The notes beneath the pieces were generated by a model, which saw only the letters and a program-made list of their open reading frames with translations, was not told the DNA's origin and made no database searches. Below, piece after piece: positions 37,725-48,352 of a stretch of 64,000 nucleotides of DNA (within the stretch, counting starts at the first letter, position 1; each line of letters opens with the position of its first letter). Made by a program: the position numbers and the translations under genes. The stretch is from Caldalkalibacillus mannanilyticus JCM 10596 (GTDB lineage: Bacteria > Bacillota > Bacilli > Caldalkalibacillales > JCM-10596), in assembly GCF_000615945.1 (NCBI RefSeq), contig NZ_BAMO01000005.1, forward strand, positions 89,013-153,012, read 5' to 3'.

Positions 37725-38713
37725 TCACGGCGTCAGTTTACTGAATAATGCGAAGTTTCGTTCTTCGAAAAATAAGAACAACAAGAGTGAGGTTAAGGAA
37801 AATCCCAGACCAATCAAGTAGAGAATCATAATGACCTGCTTCTGATTCAAGCCCTTGGACAAAAGGCGGTGATGGAGATGAGAACGATCCGCCTGATAGA
37901 TCGGACGTCCTTCCTTAAGCCTCGTTATAATAACTTGTACCATATCGAAAATCGGAATCCCCAGAGCGAGAATGGTGACCATGACGGAGATAAACGTCGC
38001 CCCTTTAATGGCTCCTTCAATCGACAAAAAAGCAATTGTAAAACCTAAAAACATGGAGCCTGAATCGCCTAGAAAAATAGTGGCAGGATGAAAGTTGTGA
38101 CGTAGGAAAGCCAGAATCGCCCCTGTCATCACCATCGACAAAAGAGCAATCGCCATCTCTCCTTTTAAAAAAGCGATAAAGAACAGGGTTAAGGTAGCAA
38201 TCGTACTGACTCCTCCTGCTAATCCATCCATTCCGTCAATGAAGTTCATCATGTTCATTAGTCCCACAACCCATAGATAGGTCGCTAACAGAGATAACCA
38301 GAAGGGAAAAACATGAAATCCTCCTTCTCCAACCCAATCACTGATCCCTACAATTCTTGTTCCACCCCAGAAGATGATTGTCGCCGCAACAAATTGAAAA
38401 AAAAGCTTGGGCCAAGGGGAGAATTCCTTCCCTCTTCCTTTGTACCAATCATCTATAAGTCCGATTCCAATCATCATACATCCGCCCAAGATAAAAGAAA
38501 GTGTGAGTCGATTCACACCTAAAAAAATAATCACCAGAGGGGTGACACCAAGGAATATAGCCAACCCTCCTGTTAAGGGAATGATTCCTTTGTGCTGTTT
38601 TCGTTTGCTCGGCTGGTCAGTAATCTTGTAAGTATAAGCCACTCTTTGACCATGGGAATAAACAAGTAGACAAAGCAAAAGGAGGATAGAAGCGGTAATA
38701 GATAAAGGAGCAT
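37725..38713 (-). CDS. tagO: Undecaprenyl-phosphate N-acetylhexosamine-1-phosphate transferase, TagO/WecA type (apparent frameshift)
   Basis: Multi-helix enzyme that starts wall teichoic acid or related polymer synthesis by moving GlcNAc-1-P to undecaprenyl phosphate. Motifs: ITDQPSKRKQHKGIIPLTGG, GLIDDWYKGR, NFIDGMDGLAGG, FLGDSGSMFLGF, SHLHHRL. The long frame opens with a TTG inside the gene; the true start is the ATG at 38713 with GAGGTGA upstream, encoding MLLYLLPLLSSFCFVYLFIP then MVKEW. One missing base at 38640-38645 joins this to AYTYKITDQP. Full length about 329 residues. MraY is a less likely reading because of sequence and context. Confidence 0.83.
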
Positions 38714-38776
38714 TCGGATCACCTCACTACGTAGTTACACCTAGTGTGACCCAATTGCTCCCTATCCATGAATATT

Positions 38777-40324
38777 TTAAAGAAGCTCCGATACTAATTT
38801 TGCCTGAGTGAAGAGCAGCAGATAATCTCTTCCCCCTGCTTTAGAGTCGGTTCCAGACATATTAAACCCACCAAAAGGATGGACTCCGACAATCGCCCCT
38901 GTACATTTTCTATTGAAGTATAAATTTCCGACATGAAATTCGGTACGTGCTCGCTCTAAATGCTCTCTGTTCCGTGAAAAGATGGAGCCTGTTAGTCCAT
39001 ACTCTGTATTATTGGCAATTTCTAAAGCATGATCGAAATCTCTTGCTTTACAAAATGCGACAACAGGTCCAAAAATCTCTTCCTGCATAATACGGGCATC
39101 TGGAGCCACATCAGCAATAATGGTCGGCTGGACAAAATATCCCTCAGCAGGTCCCTTCTCTCCTCCATGCACGAGTCGTCCTTCTTTCTTGCCGATCTCA
39201 ATATATTCTAAGATTTTATTCTGGGCATTTTCATCTATTACGGGACCCATGAAGTTATCTTGCTTCTTAATATCCCCTATCTTAATCTCCTTGGTCAGCT
39301 CGACCACTCGATTCAGCACCTGATCATAGACATCCTGATGAATCACTGCACGGGAGCAGGCAGAGCACTTCTGTCCTGAGAAGCCAAAAGCCGAGAACAT
39401 AATGCTTTGAGCCGCCAGTTCAAGATCCGCATCATGATCAACGACAATGGTATCTTTTCCACCCATCTCAGCCACCACACGCTTTAACCATTTCTGCCCT
39501 TTATGCGTTTTCGCTGCTCGTTCATTAATTCGTAAGCCCACTTCTCTAGAGCCTGTAAAGCTAATGTATCTCGTCAGCGGATGATCAACAAGATAATCGC
39601 CAACTTCTTTCCCGCTTCCCGGTAAAAAGTTCACCACACCCGCCGGTACACCCGCATCCTCAAGGATCTCCATAAATTTATAGGCAATGACCGGAGTCGT
39701 ACTTGCTGGCTTCAGGACTACTGTATTCCCAGAAACAATAGAAGCCGTTGTCATTCCCACCATAATCGCCAGAGGAAAGTTCCATGGAGGGATCACCACT
39801 CCCACACCTAAAGGAATATAGTAGAGTTCATTATCCTCATCAGGAATTCGGGTCAACTCTTGCTGTTCGGACAAGCGAATCATTTCTCGACCATAGAATT
39901 CCATAAAATCAATAGCCTCTGCTGTATCAGCATCTGCCTCTGCCCAGCTCTTCCCTGCTTCATGAACCATCCAAGCAGAAAACTCATGCTTACGGCGGCG
40001 TAAAATAGCGGCTGCCTTAAATAAGTATCGGGCACGATGTGGACCAGGGACTGCCTTCCATTTTTCAAAGGTATGTAGCGCGGCATGCATCGCTTCCTCC
40101 GCCTGTTGCTGAGAAGCTTTCGAAACTCTTCCCACCACTTCAGACATTCTCGCGGGATTGAGCGAAGTGATTTTCTCCTCTGTTAGGATCTTCTTTCCCT
40201 GAATGATAAGGGGATAATCCTGACCTAGCTCGCTTTCTACCTTCTTTAGCGCTGCTTCAAAATCAGTACGATTCTTTTCATCCTTAAAATTTGTAAACGG
40301 TTCGGGTCTGTAATCGACTAGCAT
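38777..40324 (-). CDS. pruA: 1-pyrroline-5-carboxylate dehydrogenase (L-glutamate gamma-semialdehyde dehydrogenase)
   Basis: 515-residue NAD-dependent aldehyde dehydrogenase of proline and arginine catabolism (RocA/PutC type). The start [18 protein letters not shown] is characteristic of the Bacillus P5C dehydrogenases. Catalytic Glu is in [17 protein letters not shown] and catalytic Cys in [23 protein letters not shown] is the cofactor-site motif, and [18 protein letters not shown] closes the protein. No proline dehydrogenase gene is next to it. The position between camS and the gat block matches putC in Bacillus. Confidence 0.93.
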   Translation of the reverse strand: MLVDYRPEPFTNFKDEKNRTDFEAALKKVESELGQDYPLIIQGKKILTEEKITSLNPARMSEVVGRVSKASQQQAEEAMHAALHTFEKWKAVPGPHRARYLFKAAAILRRRKHEFSAWMVHEAGKSWAEADADTAEAIDFMEFYGREMIRLSEQQELTRIPDEDNELYYIPLGVGVVIPPWNFPLAIMVGMTTASIVSGNTVVLKPASTTPVIAYKFMEILEDAGVPAGVVNFLPGSGKEVGDYLVDHPLTRYISFTGSREVGLRINERAAKTHKGQKWLKRVVAEMGGKDTIVVDHDADLELAAQSIMFSAFGFSGQKCSACSRAVIHQDVYDQVLNRVVELTKEIKIGDIKKQDNFMGPVIDENAQNKILEYIEIGKKEGRLVHGGEKGPAEGYFVQPTIIADVAPDARIMQEEIFGPVVAFCKARDFDHALEIANNTEYGLTGSIFSRNREHLERARTEFHVGNLYFNRKCTGAIVGVHPFGGFNMSGTDSKAGGRDYLLLFTQAKLVSELL

Positions 40325-40357
40325 GGACAGAAGCCTCCTTTACGAATTAAAAAATGA

Positions 40358-41458
40358 TCAACGGTAGATGTGCATGACACTTTCTCCTTGTGCAGGTCGA
40401 ACAAAAATGGAACGAGCTTGATTTACAGATTGCAAATAAATATTGAGATGCACGTTAGCAGGGAATGTATCAACGGCACTTCCACCTAAAAATTGTGTCA
40501 GCTGAATTACCTCTGTTTTGGAGGAAAACTCAGTAGTTACATTAAATGTTATTTCCACAAGCTTATCATCTATAAACCTTCCAATTCCAATGATACCCAC
40601 AAAGTTAGGATAAAATTCTTGAACATCCTGACGATATCTTGAGAAAAGAGTAGATAATTCCCGATCATACGAGTGAAGCGCCTGTGAAGGAAAGAGGAAA
40701 TAGACTTCGTTAATGGTTTTCCAGCTATCGACACTCATTTGATTTTTTCCGGCTTTTCCTACAGATAAGAAGTTCCCTGGGACCATTGAATTGCTTTCTT
40801 CCAATCGATATAAAGCAATCGTGATGGGAACATCAGGTGCCTTCTTCCGTACTCTCTCTACGACAAGATCAGCCATCTTCGCTCCATGATTACGCAACTC
40901 ATCGTCAGAATACAGTAAGTTTAAGCTTGTTCCATCCTCTTTTTTCTGCTGATAGGCAGAAGCCAGGGATAATCCTATCACAATACCTTCCACCTCTCCC
41001 TTGAGGTTGGTATAATTGTGCTCCAAAATATGACGCAATATTCTTTGTTCTGACTCCTCAGGGTTTAAGCCTAGTTTATGTTTTTCGCTTTTGATTCTAA
41101 GCCAGGAATTTAACTCATCCCTAGTAATAAATTGTCCCTCACTAAATAAATGACTTTCTATAGGAAAGAATTCCTGAGCAATTTCTAATAAGCCCAATTC
41201 CAGACGATCCGCATCTAAGCGATAACTCTGAAGTGTATCCGCTCTGAATAAAGACCCTCTTGTTTCACTCGGCTTAAAGGGAGCCAAGCCACGATAATAT
41301 CTTTCTTCCACCTGAACAGATGGGGCTATTTTTGCCTCTTCTTTTCCTTCTGGTTGTATCACAGGAGGCTGAGCTTCTTCTTTTTGCAGGCAGCCTGTTG
41401 TTAACGCCGTCGTTAAGATGACGATTCCACATATTTTCAAAGATTTCTTCATATTCAT
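40358..41458 (-). CDS. camS: CamS-family lipoprotein (sex-pheromone precursor family)
   Basis: 366 residues. Lipoprotein leader with lipobox LTTGC at about residue 23. The CamS order follows: YYRGLAPFKPSETRG, GLLEIAQEFFPIESHLFSEG, GIVIGLSLASAYQQ, ALYRLEESNSMVPGNFLSVG and LNIYLQSVNQARSIFVRP. In enterococci and staphylococci the cleaved signal peptide can act as a plasmid pheromone; the mature protein has no known function in Bacillus. Usually found directly after ligA; here ligA lies some 11 kb away. Confidence 0.88.
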   Translation of the reverse strand: MNMKKSLKICGIVILTTALTTGCLQKEEAQPPVIQPEGKEEAKIAPSVQVEERYYRGLAPFKPSETRGSLFRADTLQSYRLDADRLELGLLEIAQEFFPIESHLFSEGQFITRDELNSWLRIKSEKHKLGLNPEESEQRILRHILEHNYTNLKGEVEGIVIGLSLASAYQQKKEDGTSLNLLYSDDELRNHGAKMADLVVERVRKKAPDVPITIALYRLEESNSMVPGNFLSVGKAGKNQMSVDSWKTINEVYFLFPSQALHSYDRELSTLFSRYRQDVQEFYPNFVGIIGIGRFIDDKLVEITFNVTTEFSSKTEVIQLTQFLGGSAVDTFPANVHLNIYLQSVNQARSIFVRPAQGESVMHIYR

Positions 41459-41553
41459 TTTGAAATCTGCTCCTTATTTATACTTTCTATACCAGTAGCC
41501 TCATTCTTTACCCAGCTATTATAACACACGACACTTTATCTCTCATCAAAAGA

Positions 41554-41593
41554 AAGCAAGCCCTACTACTGACATGAGTAGTAAGACTTGCTT
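41554..41593 (-). terminator. Intrinsic terminator of the ilvBNC-leuAB operon
   Basis: On the minus strand AAGCAAG-tCTTACTACT-catgtc-AGTAGTAgGG-CTTGCTT, followed by TCTTTT. It lies 31 bases after the leuB stop. Confidence 0.75.
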
Positions 41594-41623
41594 GGTTGGC
41601 TGTCTCATCTTGATTGTTATATT

Positions 41624-42718
41624 CTATTGAGTTACCTTGCTTTTTCTCAACTCTTGCACGATATACTCACCCATTTGTTCTGTTCCTGTGATGGATTCTC
41701 CACTTGTGGCAAGATCCCCCGTTCTCACTCCTGCATCTAGAACACTCTTCACGGCATCTTCTATAAGAGTTGCCTCCTCTTGAAGTCCAAAGGAATAGCG
41801 AAGAAGCATAGCAGCAGAAAGTATAGTAGCTAGTGGATTGGCTTTCCCTTGACCTGCAATATCTGGAGCACTTCCATGTACAGGCTCATACATGCCCTTC
41901 CCAGCTTCATCAGAAAGACTAGCTGAGGGCATTAGACCAATCGAACCAGCAAGCATGGAGGCTTCATCACTTAGAATATCTCCAAACATATTCTCTGTTA
42001 CGAGGACATCAAATTGCTTAGGATTTCTAATCAGCTGCATAGCAGCATTATCCACTAGCATATGCTCTAGCTCAACATCTTGATACTGCTGATGGACTTT
42101 GGTCACGACCTCGCGCCACAAACGTCCAGATTCCAATACATTCGCCTTATCTATCGATGTTACTTTCTTTCTGCGTACACGTGCAGCTTCGAAAGCAACC
42201 TTGGCAATTCTTTCAACCTCGTGCTCATTATAGATCAGTTCGTCAATCGCCTGATCTAAGCCCTCTGCTGAGGTGGAGCGTTCTTTTTTACCAAAGTATA
42301 ATCCGCCTGTAAGCTCACGTACGACCAATAGATCAACACCCTCAACCACTTCCTTCTTGATGGTAGAGGTTTCGACAACAGGTCCAAATACTTCAACAGG
42401 ACGAAGGTTAGCAAATAAGCCTAACCCTTTACGTAAGCCTAACAAAGCCATTTCTGGACGTAAATGTCCAGGAAGCGTATCCCACTTCGGACCTCCGACA
42501 GCCCCAAGTAAGACAGCATCCGCCTGCTTACAGCGTTCTAAGGTTTCTTCCCTTAGAGGAACACCAAATTCATCAAGTGCTTTTCCACCTACTGTATCGT
42601 ACTCATATTCGAATTGGTGTCCATATAGGCTAGCCACTTCATCTAATACTTTGATTGCTTCTGCGATTACTTCCGGTCCAATTCCGTCACCTGGTAAGAC
42701 CACGATTTTCTTTTGCAT
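41624..42718 (-). CDS. leuB: 3-isopropylmalate dehydrogenase
   Basis: 364 residues from ATG 42718, which has GAGGAG upstream; a longer frame with 12 extra codons has no such site and does not match family starts. Third step of leucine synthesis: NAD-dependent oxidative decarboxylation. [54 protein letters not shown] and [18 protein letters not shown] are intact. Last gene of the minus-strand operon. Confidence 0.96.
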   Translation of the reverse strand: MQKKIVVLPGDGIGPEVIAEAIKVLDEVASLYGHQFEYEYDTVGGKALDEFGVPLREETLERCKQADAVLLGAVGGPKWDTLPGHLRPEMALLGLRKGLGLFANLRPVEVFGPVVETSTIKKEVVEGVDLLVVRELTGGLYFGKKERSTSAEGLDQAIDELIYNEHEVERIAKVAFEAARVRRKKVTSIDKANVLESGRLWREVVTKVHQQYQDVELEHMLVDNAAMQLIRNPKQFDVLVTENMFGDILSDEASMLAGSIGLMPSASLSDEAGKGMYEPVHGSAPDIAGQGKANPLATILSAAMLLRYSFGLQEEATLIEDAVKSVLDAGVRTGDLATSGESITGTEQMGEYIVQELRKSKVTQ

Positions 42719-42827
42719 TCCGTTCTCCTCTCTATCCACTTCTATCCATGCCAATCCTCGGCTCTCTCTACTTGTCTCTATCTATCCTTTTTTCTATCCT
42801 GAGCTTCTTTGTGGTTAGTATATTGGT

Positions 42828-44408
42828 TTATTTAAATGCCTCTAAAACAAAACTTGTGGATTCATTCTCTTCGTTCTCTTCTTCCATAAACTGCTTAGGC
42901 TTAGACATGTTTCTCAATCGATTAATTCCATCAATGAAGGCTTTTGTACTTGCACCTAAAACATCATTGTCAAGTCCTCTTCCTGTTCCAGTCATGCCCT
43001 CGTATTCAACCTTGACATAGACTTCTGCAAGGGAATCCCTGCCCTTGGTCAAAGACTTGATTTTATAATCTAACAGGTTAATCTTCATTCCCACCATTTT
43101 TTCGATGGTATTATAGATCGCCTCTACACTTCCTGAGCCAACAGCAGCATCCTCAAGCGATGTCCCGTTCGGTGTTTGAAGCTTAATTGTTGCTGTTGCC
43201 ACTGCATTCATATACGAAACATGGAGGTACTCCAACCTATAATGGTTGCTATCGTCCTTCAATGTGCTTTCATGCAAGAGAGCTACAAGGTCATCGTCAC
43301 TTACCTGCTTCTTACGATCCGCTAGGTCCTTAAACTTTTGGAAGAATGACGCAAGCTGTTCTTCATCAAGATGGTAGCCTAAGAACTCCATTCTCTCTTT
43401 CAAAGCATGGCGTCCAGAGTGTTTCCCCAGAACAAGGGAATTAGATTCCAGACCCACTAGCTGAGGAGAAATGATTTCGTAGGTTGTTCGTTCTTTCAGT
43501 ACCCCATCCTGATGAATCCCAGATTCATGGGCAAAAGCATTGGCTCCAACCACTGCTTTATTTGGAGGAATGACCATTCCTGTCAAGCTAGAAACAAGAC
43601 GACTGGTTCTCGTTAGTTGGTCTAAATGTAATCTTGTTTCTGCTTGATAGTAGTCCTGGCGGATACGCAGATTAAGGGCAACTTCTTCAATCGCTGCATT
43701 TCCTGCTCTCTCACCAATTCCATTGATGGTCCCTTCAATCTGATCTGCTCCATTCATGATCGCTGCCAACGTGTTAGACACAGCCATTCCTAAGTCATCA
43801 TGGCAATGGGCACTTAGGCTCACGCGATCCACATTAGGCACCTCGTTCTTAATGTAACGGAAAATAGCACCATACTCCTCAGGAGAAAGATACCCTACAG
43901 TATCTGGAATATTAATGACTGAGGCACCCGCATCAATCACCGCTGTAAAAACTTCCTTCAGAAATTCAAGTTCTGTTCGACCTGCATCTTCTGCACTAAA
44001 CTGAACAACTGAAAAACGTTGTTTCGCATATTTAACTGACTCCACCGCTTTTTCTAAGACTTGTTCCTTCGTCATTTTCAACTTGTATTGCCTATGGATA
44101 GGCGACGTAGCAATAAATAAGTGTAGGCGAGGCTCAGCCCCTCCTTTTAACGCATCCCATGCTACATCGATATCCCGTTGATTTGATCTAGACAAGCCTG
44201 TCACACTTGCTCCACGAATGGCTTTGGCTACTGCCTGAGTGGATTCGAAATCCCCTATTGAAGCAGCCGGAAAACCTGCTTCAATAATGTCAACATTAAG
44301 CCGCTCTAGTTGTTTCGCAATTTCTAGCTTTTCTTGTAAGTTTAAATTGACCCCTGCTGACTGTTCGCCGTCTCGAAGTGTGGTTTCAAAAACGGTGATC
44401 TTTCTCAT
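42828..44408 (-). CDS. leuA: 2-isopropylmalate synthase
   Basis: 526 residues, committed step of leucine synthesis. The DRE-TIM barrel begins [31 protein letters not shown] provides metal ligands and [17 protein letters not shown] follows. C-terminal LeuA dimer/leucine-feedback domain from about residue 385. The tail past about 505 is Glu-rich (EEENEENES). It starts four bases after ilvC. Confidence 0.96.
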   Translation of the reverse strand: MRKITVFETTLRDGEQSAGVNLNLQEKLEIAKQLERLNVDIIEAGFPAASIGDFESTQAVAKAIRGASVTGLSRSNQRDIDVAWDALKGGAEPRLHLFIATSPIHRQYKLKMTKEQVLEKAVESVKYAKQRFSVVQFSAEDAGRTELEFLKEVFTAVIDAGASVINIPDTVGYLSPEEYGAIFRYIKNEVPNVDRVSLSAHCHDDLGMAVSNTLAAIMNGADQIEGTINGIGERAGNAAIEEVALNLRIRQDYYQAETRLHLDQLTRTSRLVSSLTGMVIPPNKAVVGANAFAHESGIHQDGVLKERTTYEIISPQLVGLESNSLVLGKHSGRHALKERMEFLGYHLDEEQLASFFQKFKDLADRKKQVSDDDLVALLHESTLKDDSNHYRLEYLHVSYMNAVATATIKLQTPNGTSLEDAAVGSGSVEAIYNTIEKMVGMKINLLDYKIKSLTKGRDSLAEVYVKVEYEGMTGTGRGLDNDVLGASTKAFIDGINRLRNMSKPKQFMEEENEENESTSFVLEAFK

Positions 44409-44412
44409 GGCT

Positions 44413-45426
44413 TTACTTCACCTCCTGGGGCTCTTTCTTCGCCTTGATCCAGCTCATCATGTTTCTCAACTCTGCTCCTACCTTCTCGATTTGATGCTCT
44501 TGCTCTCTAGAGTTAATCGCATTAAATACTGGACGGTTTGCTTGGTTTTCTAAGATCCAGTTGCGGGCAAATTCACCTTTTTGAATTTCTGTTAAGACCT
44601 TTTTCATTTCCTTCTTCGTCTCGTCTGTTACAATACGATCACCAATCATGAAATCTCCGTATTGTGCAGTATCTGAGATAGAGTAACGCATATGTGCAAG
44701 TCCACCTTCATACATAAGGTCAACGATCAGCTTTAATTCATGTAAACATTCGAAGTAAGCAATCTCAGGTTGATATCCTGCTTCTACAAGCGTTTCGAAA
44801 CCAGCTTTTACTAAAGCAGAAGCTCCACCACATAGTACAGCTTGCTCTCCGAATAGATCCGTTTCTGTTTCTTCTTTAAATGTTGTTTCAATAACTCCAG
44901 CGCGTGTACAACCTACTCCTTTAGCGTAAGCTAAAGCAACATCCTTTGCTTTTCCTGTTGCATCTTGGTACACCGCGATTAATCCTGGTACTCCGCCGCC
45001 CTCAGTGTACACTCGACGAACCAAATGTCCTGGGCTTTTTGGTGCGATTAAAGCGACATCTACGTCAGCTGGAGGGACGATTTGATTAAAATGCACGTTA
45101 AATCCATGAGAGAATAATAAAGCTTTTCCTGGTGTTAACTCATCTTTTAACTCTTCATGATACACTTTTGCTTGAGTTTCATCAGGAAGTAAGACCATAA
45201 CAACCTCTGCTATACTTGCTGCTTCACGTGGAGTTACTACTTTAAATCCATCCTCAACAGCTTTGTTCCATGATTTTCCTGGTCTTAATCCAATGACAAC
45301 AGATATCCCACTGTCTCTTAGGTTTTGAGCTTGTGCATGTCCTTGACTTCCATACCCAATAACAGCTACCGTTTTTCCTTGGATTGTTTGGTAAGATACC
45401 TCGTTATCATAATACATTTTTGCCAT
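44413..45426 (-). CDS. ilvC: Ketol-acid reductoisomerase
   Basis: 337 residues, class I enzyme. NADPH-binding [17 protein letters not shown] with the 2'-phosphate-binding loop [11 protein letters not shown], and the metal site [11 protein letters not shown]...[18 protein letters not shown]. It converts acetolactate to dihydroxyisovalerate. Fourth enzyme activity in the usual Bacillus gene order ilvB-ilvN-ilvC-leuA. Confidence 0.97.
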   Translation of the reverse strand: MAKMYYDNEVSYQTIQGKTVAVIGYGSQGHAQAQNLRDSGISVVIGLRPGKSWNKAVEDGFKVVTPREAASIAEVVMVLLPDETQAKVYHEELKDELTPGKALLFSHGFNVHFNQIVPPADVDVALIAPKSPGHLVRRVYTEGGGVPGLIAVYQDATGKAKDVALAYAKGVGCTRAGVIETTFKEETETDLFGEQAVLCGGASALVKAGFETLVEAGYQPEIAYFECLHELKLIVDLMYEGGLAHMRYSISDTAQYGDFMIGDRIVTDETKKEMKKVLTEIQKGEFARNWILENQANRPVFNAINSREQEHQIEKVGAELRNMMSWIKAKKEPQEVK

Positions 45427-45487
45427 TTTACATTCTCTCCTTGTTCTTATAAATTATTTTTTTATCATGTTTTTTCATTGTACTTGG

Positions 45488-45969
45488 CTATTGTGCCTTG
45501 CTTCTTGCTAAGGCAGTAACGCCTGTTCTAGCCAATTCTTTGATTCCATATGGCTTTAACAGTTCAATTAATGCCTCGATTTTTTCATCGTCGCCAGTCG
45601 CTTGTATCGTGACCGAATCTTTCCCAACATCGACGATCGATGCCCTGAAAGGAACCACCAAATGATTAATTTCTGGACGAGTTTGATGATTCACAGATAC
45701 TTTGACTAGAATCATTTCTCGTACAATCATTTTATCTTCGGAAAGGTCTGTTACCTTTAAGACATCAATTTGTTTGTGTAGCTGTTTCATGATTTGCTCT
45801 GAAACACGCTCATCTCCATTGACACAATCGTCATTCTAGATAACGAAGGGTCCTCAGTAGTTCCTACAGTCAGGCTTTCAATATTGAAGCTTCTGCGAGC
45901 AAATAATCCAGACAATCGAGTTAATACCCCTGATGAGTTATTAACCAAAACTGAAATGGTACGTTTCAT
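45488..45969 (-). CDS. ilvN: Acetolactate synthase small (regulatory) subunit (apparent frameshift)
   Basis: Also named ilvH. ACT-domain subunit giving valine feedback. First frame: [49 protein letters not shown], then it runs out of frame. The second frame carries [20 protein letters not shown] and continues to ALARSKAQ at 45488. One missing base near 45812-45817 gives one protein of about 160 residues, the usual size. It begins right after the ilvB stop. Confidence 0.88.
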
Positions 45970-45970
45970 C

Positions 45971-47730
45971 CTAGTTACACCCCTTTTTAACCCCTATCAT
46001 CTCATGCAAGGCAGTTCCAGATTGGACCATAGGATAGACATTTTCCTCTGGTGTAACCATCACATCAAGAACGACAGGTCCATCATAAGCTAATGCTTCT
46101 TCGATTGCTGCAGACAATTCTGAAGCGTTGGTCACGCGAATCCCTTTGACACCAAATGCCTCGGCAATTTTAGCAAAGTTAGGATTCTTAGGAGTTGACT
46201 CCGAATAACGCCCTTCATAGATTAATTCCTGCCATTGTCTAACCATCCCTAAAGCATTGTTATTAATGATAACAGTCTTGACTGGAATGTTATATTCGGC
46301 AACGGTGGCTAATTCTTGAATGTTCATTTGAAATCCACCGTCTCCAACAACAGCGAATACAGGTACTTCTTTTTGTGCAATCGCCGCCCCAATCGCTGCT
46401 GGGAAACCAAAGCCCATGGTTCCTAAACCTCCGGAACTAATCCAGCGATCGCTTATGACAGCCATAATATTGCGCTGTCCACATTTGATGCTGTCCTACA
46501 TCAGTCGCAACGATCGCTTCACCTTTTGTTAAGCGATGAAGCTCCTCAATCGCTTTTTGCGGTTTGAGGGTAACCCCATCTTCCTCGTACCATAAAGGAT
46601 ACTCCTCTTGTCTTTGACTAAGATTTGCAATCCACTCTGCACTATTTGGTTTGTCTACGCCTTCTTCAAGCAATAGACGTAAGGCTTCTCTCGCATCTCC
46701 TACAATAGGGACTTCCGTAATGACGTTTTTCCCTATTTCAGCAGGATCTATATCAATATGGACAATCTTCGCATTTGGAGCAAATTGATCTAATCTCCCT
46801 GTTACACGGTCATCAAATCTAGCACCGATTGAGATTAATAAGTCTGCTTCTTGAATCGCCATATTGGTGTATACGTACCATGCATTCCACACATCCCTAG
46901 AAACAATGGATGAGTGGATGGAAATCCGCCTAACCCAAGTAATGTATTCGTTACAGGAATTTGAGCCTGATTAACATACTCGATAAGTTCAGCAGATGCC
47001 TTCGCATGTAAGATTCCGGCTCCTGCCAGAATGAGAGGCTTCTTCGCTTTCGCAACAGCTTCCTTCATTCTTTTTATTTGACCTACATTTGGTATAAGTG
47101 TTGGTTTAAATCCCTTCAAGTTCACTTCTGTCGGGTAGGTATATGGAACCTTATTGACTGAAATATCCTTGGGAATATCAATTAGTACGGGGCCAGGACG
47201 TCCGTGAGTAGCAATATAAAAGGCTTCTTTTATAATTCTTGGTAATTCCTTCGTATCACGCACCTGAAAATTATGCTTCGTAATCGGCATCGTAATCCCT
47301 AAAATATCAGCCTCTTGGAACGCATCTGTACCAATAGCTGTCGTAGCAACTTGACCTGTAAAAACAACGAGCGGAAGAGAATCAATATAGCATCGGCTAA
47401 GCCAGTGACTAGATTCGTTGCCCCAGGCCCTGATGTAGCAATGACGACCCCAGGCCTCCCTGTGACTCGTGCATATCCTTCTGCCATATGAATAGCACCT
47501 TGTTCATGACGGGCTAAAATATGAGTCATATCCGACTTATATAAGGCGTCATAGATAAACAGAGCGGCACCACCCGGATAGCCAAAGATATAATCCACTT
47601 TTTCTTCCTTTAAACATTCGAAAATAATCTCTGCTCCCATTAATACTTTGGGTGGTTCTTTCTGTGAGCCTTTCTTATCCTGGCCTGCTACTTCCTTCAA
47701 ATTCGTGGACACTTCCCTAACCTCCCTCAT
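45971..47730 (-). CDS. ilvB: Acetolactate synthase large subunit (three apparent frameshifts)
   Basis: Thiamine diphosphate enzyme joining pyruvate units, about 585 residues when repaired. Pieces in order: [20 protein letters not shown] with [11 protein letters not shown] and the conserved ThDP Glu in [14 protein letters not shown]; break near 47386-47392; [20 protein letters not shown] to GMHGTYT; break near 46865-46872; [20 protein letters not shown] to [11 protein letters not shown]; break near 46445-46456; [20 protein letters not shown] with the metal motif [15 protein letters not shown]. The first two need one base each. The third needs two bases, or the removal of one. Three breaks in a key biosynthetic gene beside intact ilvC and leuA look like sequence errors. 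Confidence 0.87.
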
Positions 47731-47765
47731 TTCTCTTCAACTAGAAGTGTGCTAGATTTTCTTAC

Positions 47766-47972
47766 AAAAAAAATCAAGAAAAAGCCTAACTTTATATGAA
47801 GATTCGTTCAAACATAGGACGAATGTTTCCACCTGTGATAAAAAACACTTTGGCTTTTCTACTTACAGATGGACAAAACATTTGAGTATGAATAAACAGA
47901 ACCTTCCGCAGAGGCTTTTTTCCTCACGGTGTAGCTATAGTTCATATAGCTTGTTGACACTTGGACCAAGCC
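47766..47972 (-). promoter_or_regulatory. Structured ilvB leader, candidate attenuator
   Basis: Minus-strand RNA. Arms in order: GGCTT (47968-47972), an AGCTATA-tgaac-TATAGCT hairpin (about 47933-47950), AAAAAAGCC (47913-47921), AGAAAAGCC (47852-47860), an ATTCGT/ACGAAT hairpin, and GGCTTTTTCT (47777-47786) followed by eight T (47766-47773). The two AAGCC arms can each pair with either GGCTT arm, so terminator and antiterminator forms are mutually exclusive. A segment GGTGGAAACATTCGTCC faintly resembles a T-box core but lacks its conserved bases. Confidence 0.4.
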
Positions 47973-47997
47973 TTGTATAATCCATCTAATTGGCTTT

Positions 47998-48028
47998 AGT
48001 ATGCCAGCACAAGTGGAACCCTAGTCAA
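47998..48028 (-). promoter_or_regulatory. Possible ilvB promoter
   Basis: On the minus strand TTGACT (48023-48028) and CATACT (47998-48003) with a 19-base spacer, longer than ideal. It would give a leader of about 260 bases holding the structured region. Confidence 0.4.
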
Positions 48029-48049
48029 CCTTCCGTTTGTTATTTTCTT

Positions 48050-48064
48050 ATAAGTCAGAAAATT
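48050..48064. promoter_or_regulatory. CodY-like box upstream of ilvB
   Basis: ATAAGTCAGAAAATT matches the CodY consensus AATTTTCWGAAAATT at 11 of 15 positions with a perfect right half. It lies 22 bases upstream of the -35 of the ilvB promoter candidate. Confidence 0.45.
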
Positions 48065-48145
48065 CAAAATGGAAAACATATGATTGTTCATTATATTAAA
48101 CGAGTCAAATAGAGATTGCAACCCCTATTTTCCTTAGTATTCCTT

Positions 48146-48159
48146 TGTAATCGCTTACA
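48146..48159. promoter_or_regulatory. cre box in the ilvB/leuC spacer
   Basis: TGTAATCGCTTACA fits the cre consensus fully and is the exact reverse complement of the box before the mannanase gene. In B. subtilis CcpA activates the ilv-leu operon through an upstream cre, so activation is plausible here for ilvB, leuC or both. Confidence 0.65.
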
Positions 48160-48224
48160 AATATTAATTGTAAATATTTTTGAAACGTTTACATGCATGA
48201 CATGCCTACTTCTTAATGGCTTAT

Positions 48225-48269
48225 AACCCCATTTGTTAAAAAATTAGGGGGTTTCAAATTTTTTTTTTT
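48225..48269 (+). terminator. Terminator/attenuator hairpin upstream of leuC
   Basis: AACCCC (48225-48230) pairs with GGGGGTT (48247-48253), then a run of 11 T with one leading base. No gene on the plus strand precedes it, so it either ends a short leader transcript or is an upstream element; the leuC promoter may start inside the T run. Confidence 0.55.
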
Positions 48270-48307
48270 CTGATAAAATTATGTATTAACATTATTGTCT
48301 GAAAATT
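48252..48307 (+). promoter_or_regulatory. leuC promoter candidate with CodY box
   Basis: TTTCAA (48252-48257), 16 bases, TAAAAT (48274-48279). Downstream, TATTGTCTGAAAATT (48293-48307) matches the CodY consensus at 13 of 15 positions, 46 bases before the leuC ATG. CodY bound there would block initiation or elongation when branched-chain amino acids are plentiful. Confidence 0.6.
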
Positions 48308-48352
48308 AAATTATTTGAGACGATGACTAGCTAGTAAGATGGAGGTTATACG

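Noticed and set aside
42273..42818. Plus-strand frame of 181 codons opposite leuB
   Set aside because: Long only because leuB codon use leaves the antisense frame open; Ser/Pro-rich nonsense composition and no start signal.
46445..47400. Several small independent acetolactate synthase-like genes
   Set aside because: The pieces are collinear, non-overlapping in homology and join into one ilvB after adding one or two bases at each break.
47766..47860. T-box riboswitch for leucine
   Set aside because: The segment GGTGGAAACATTCGTCC has only partial likeness to the T-box core, and I could not place the Stem I AGTA and specifier features. Kept only as a generic attenuator candidate.
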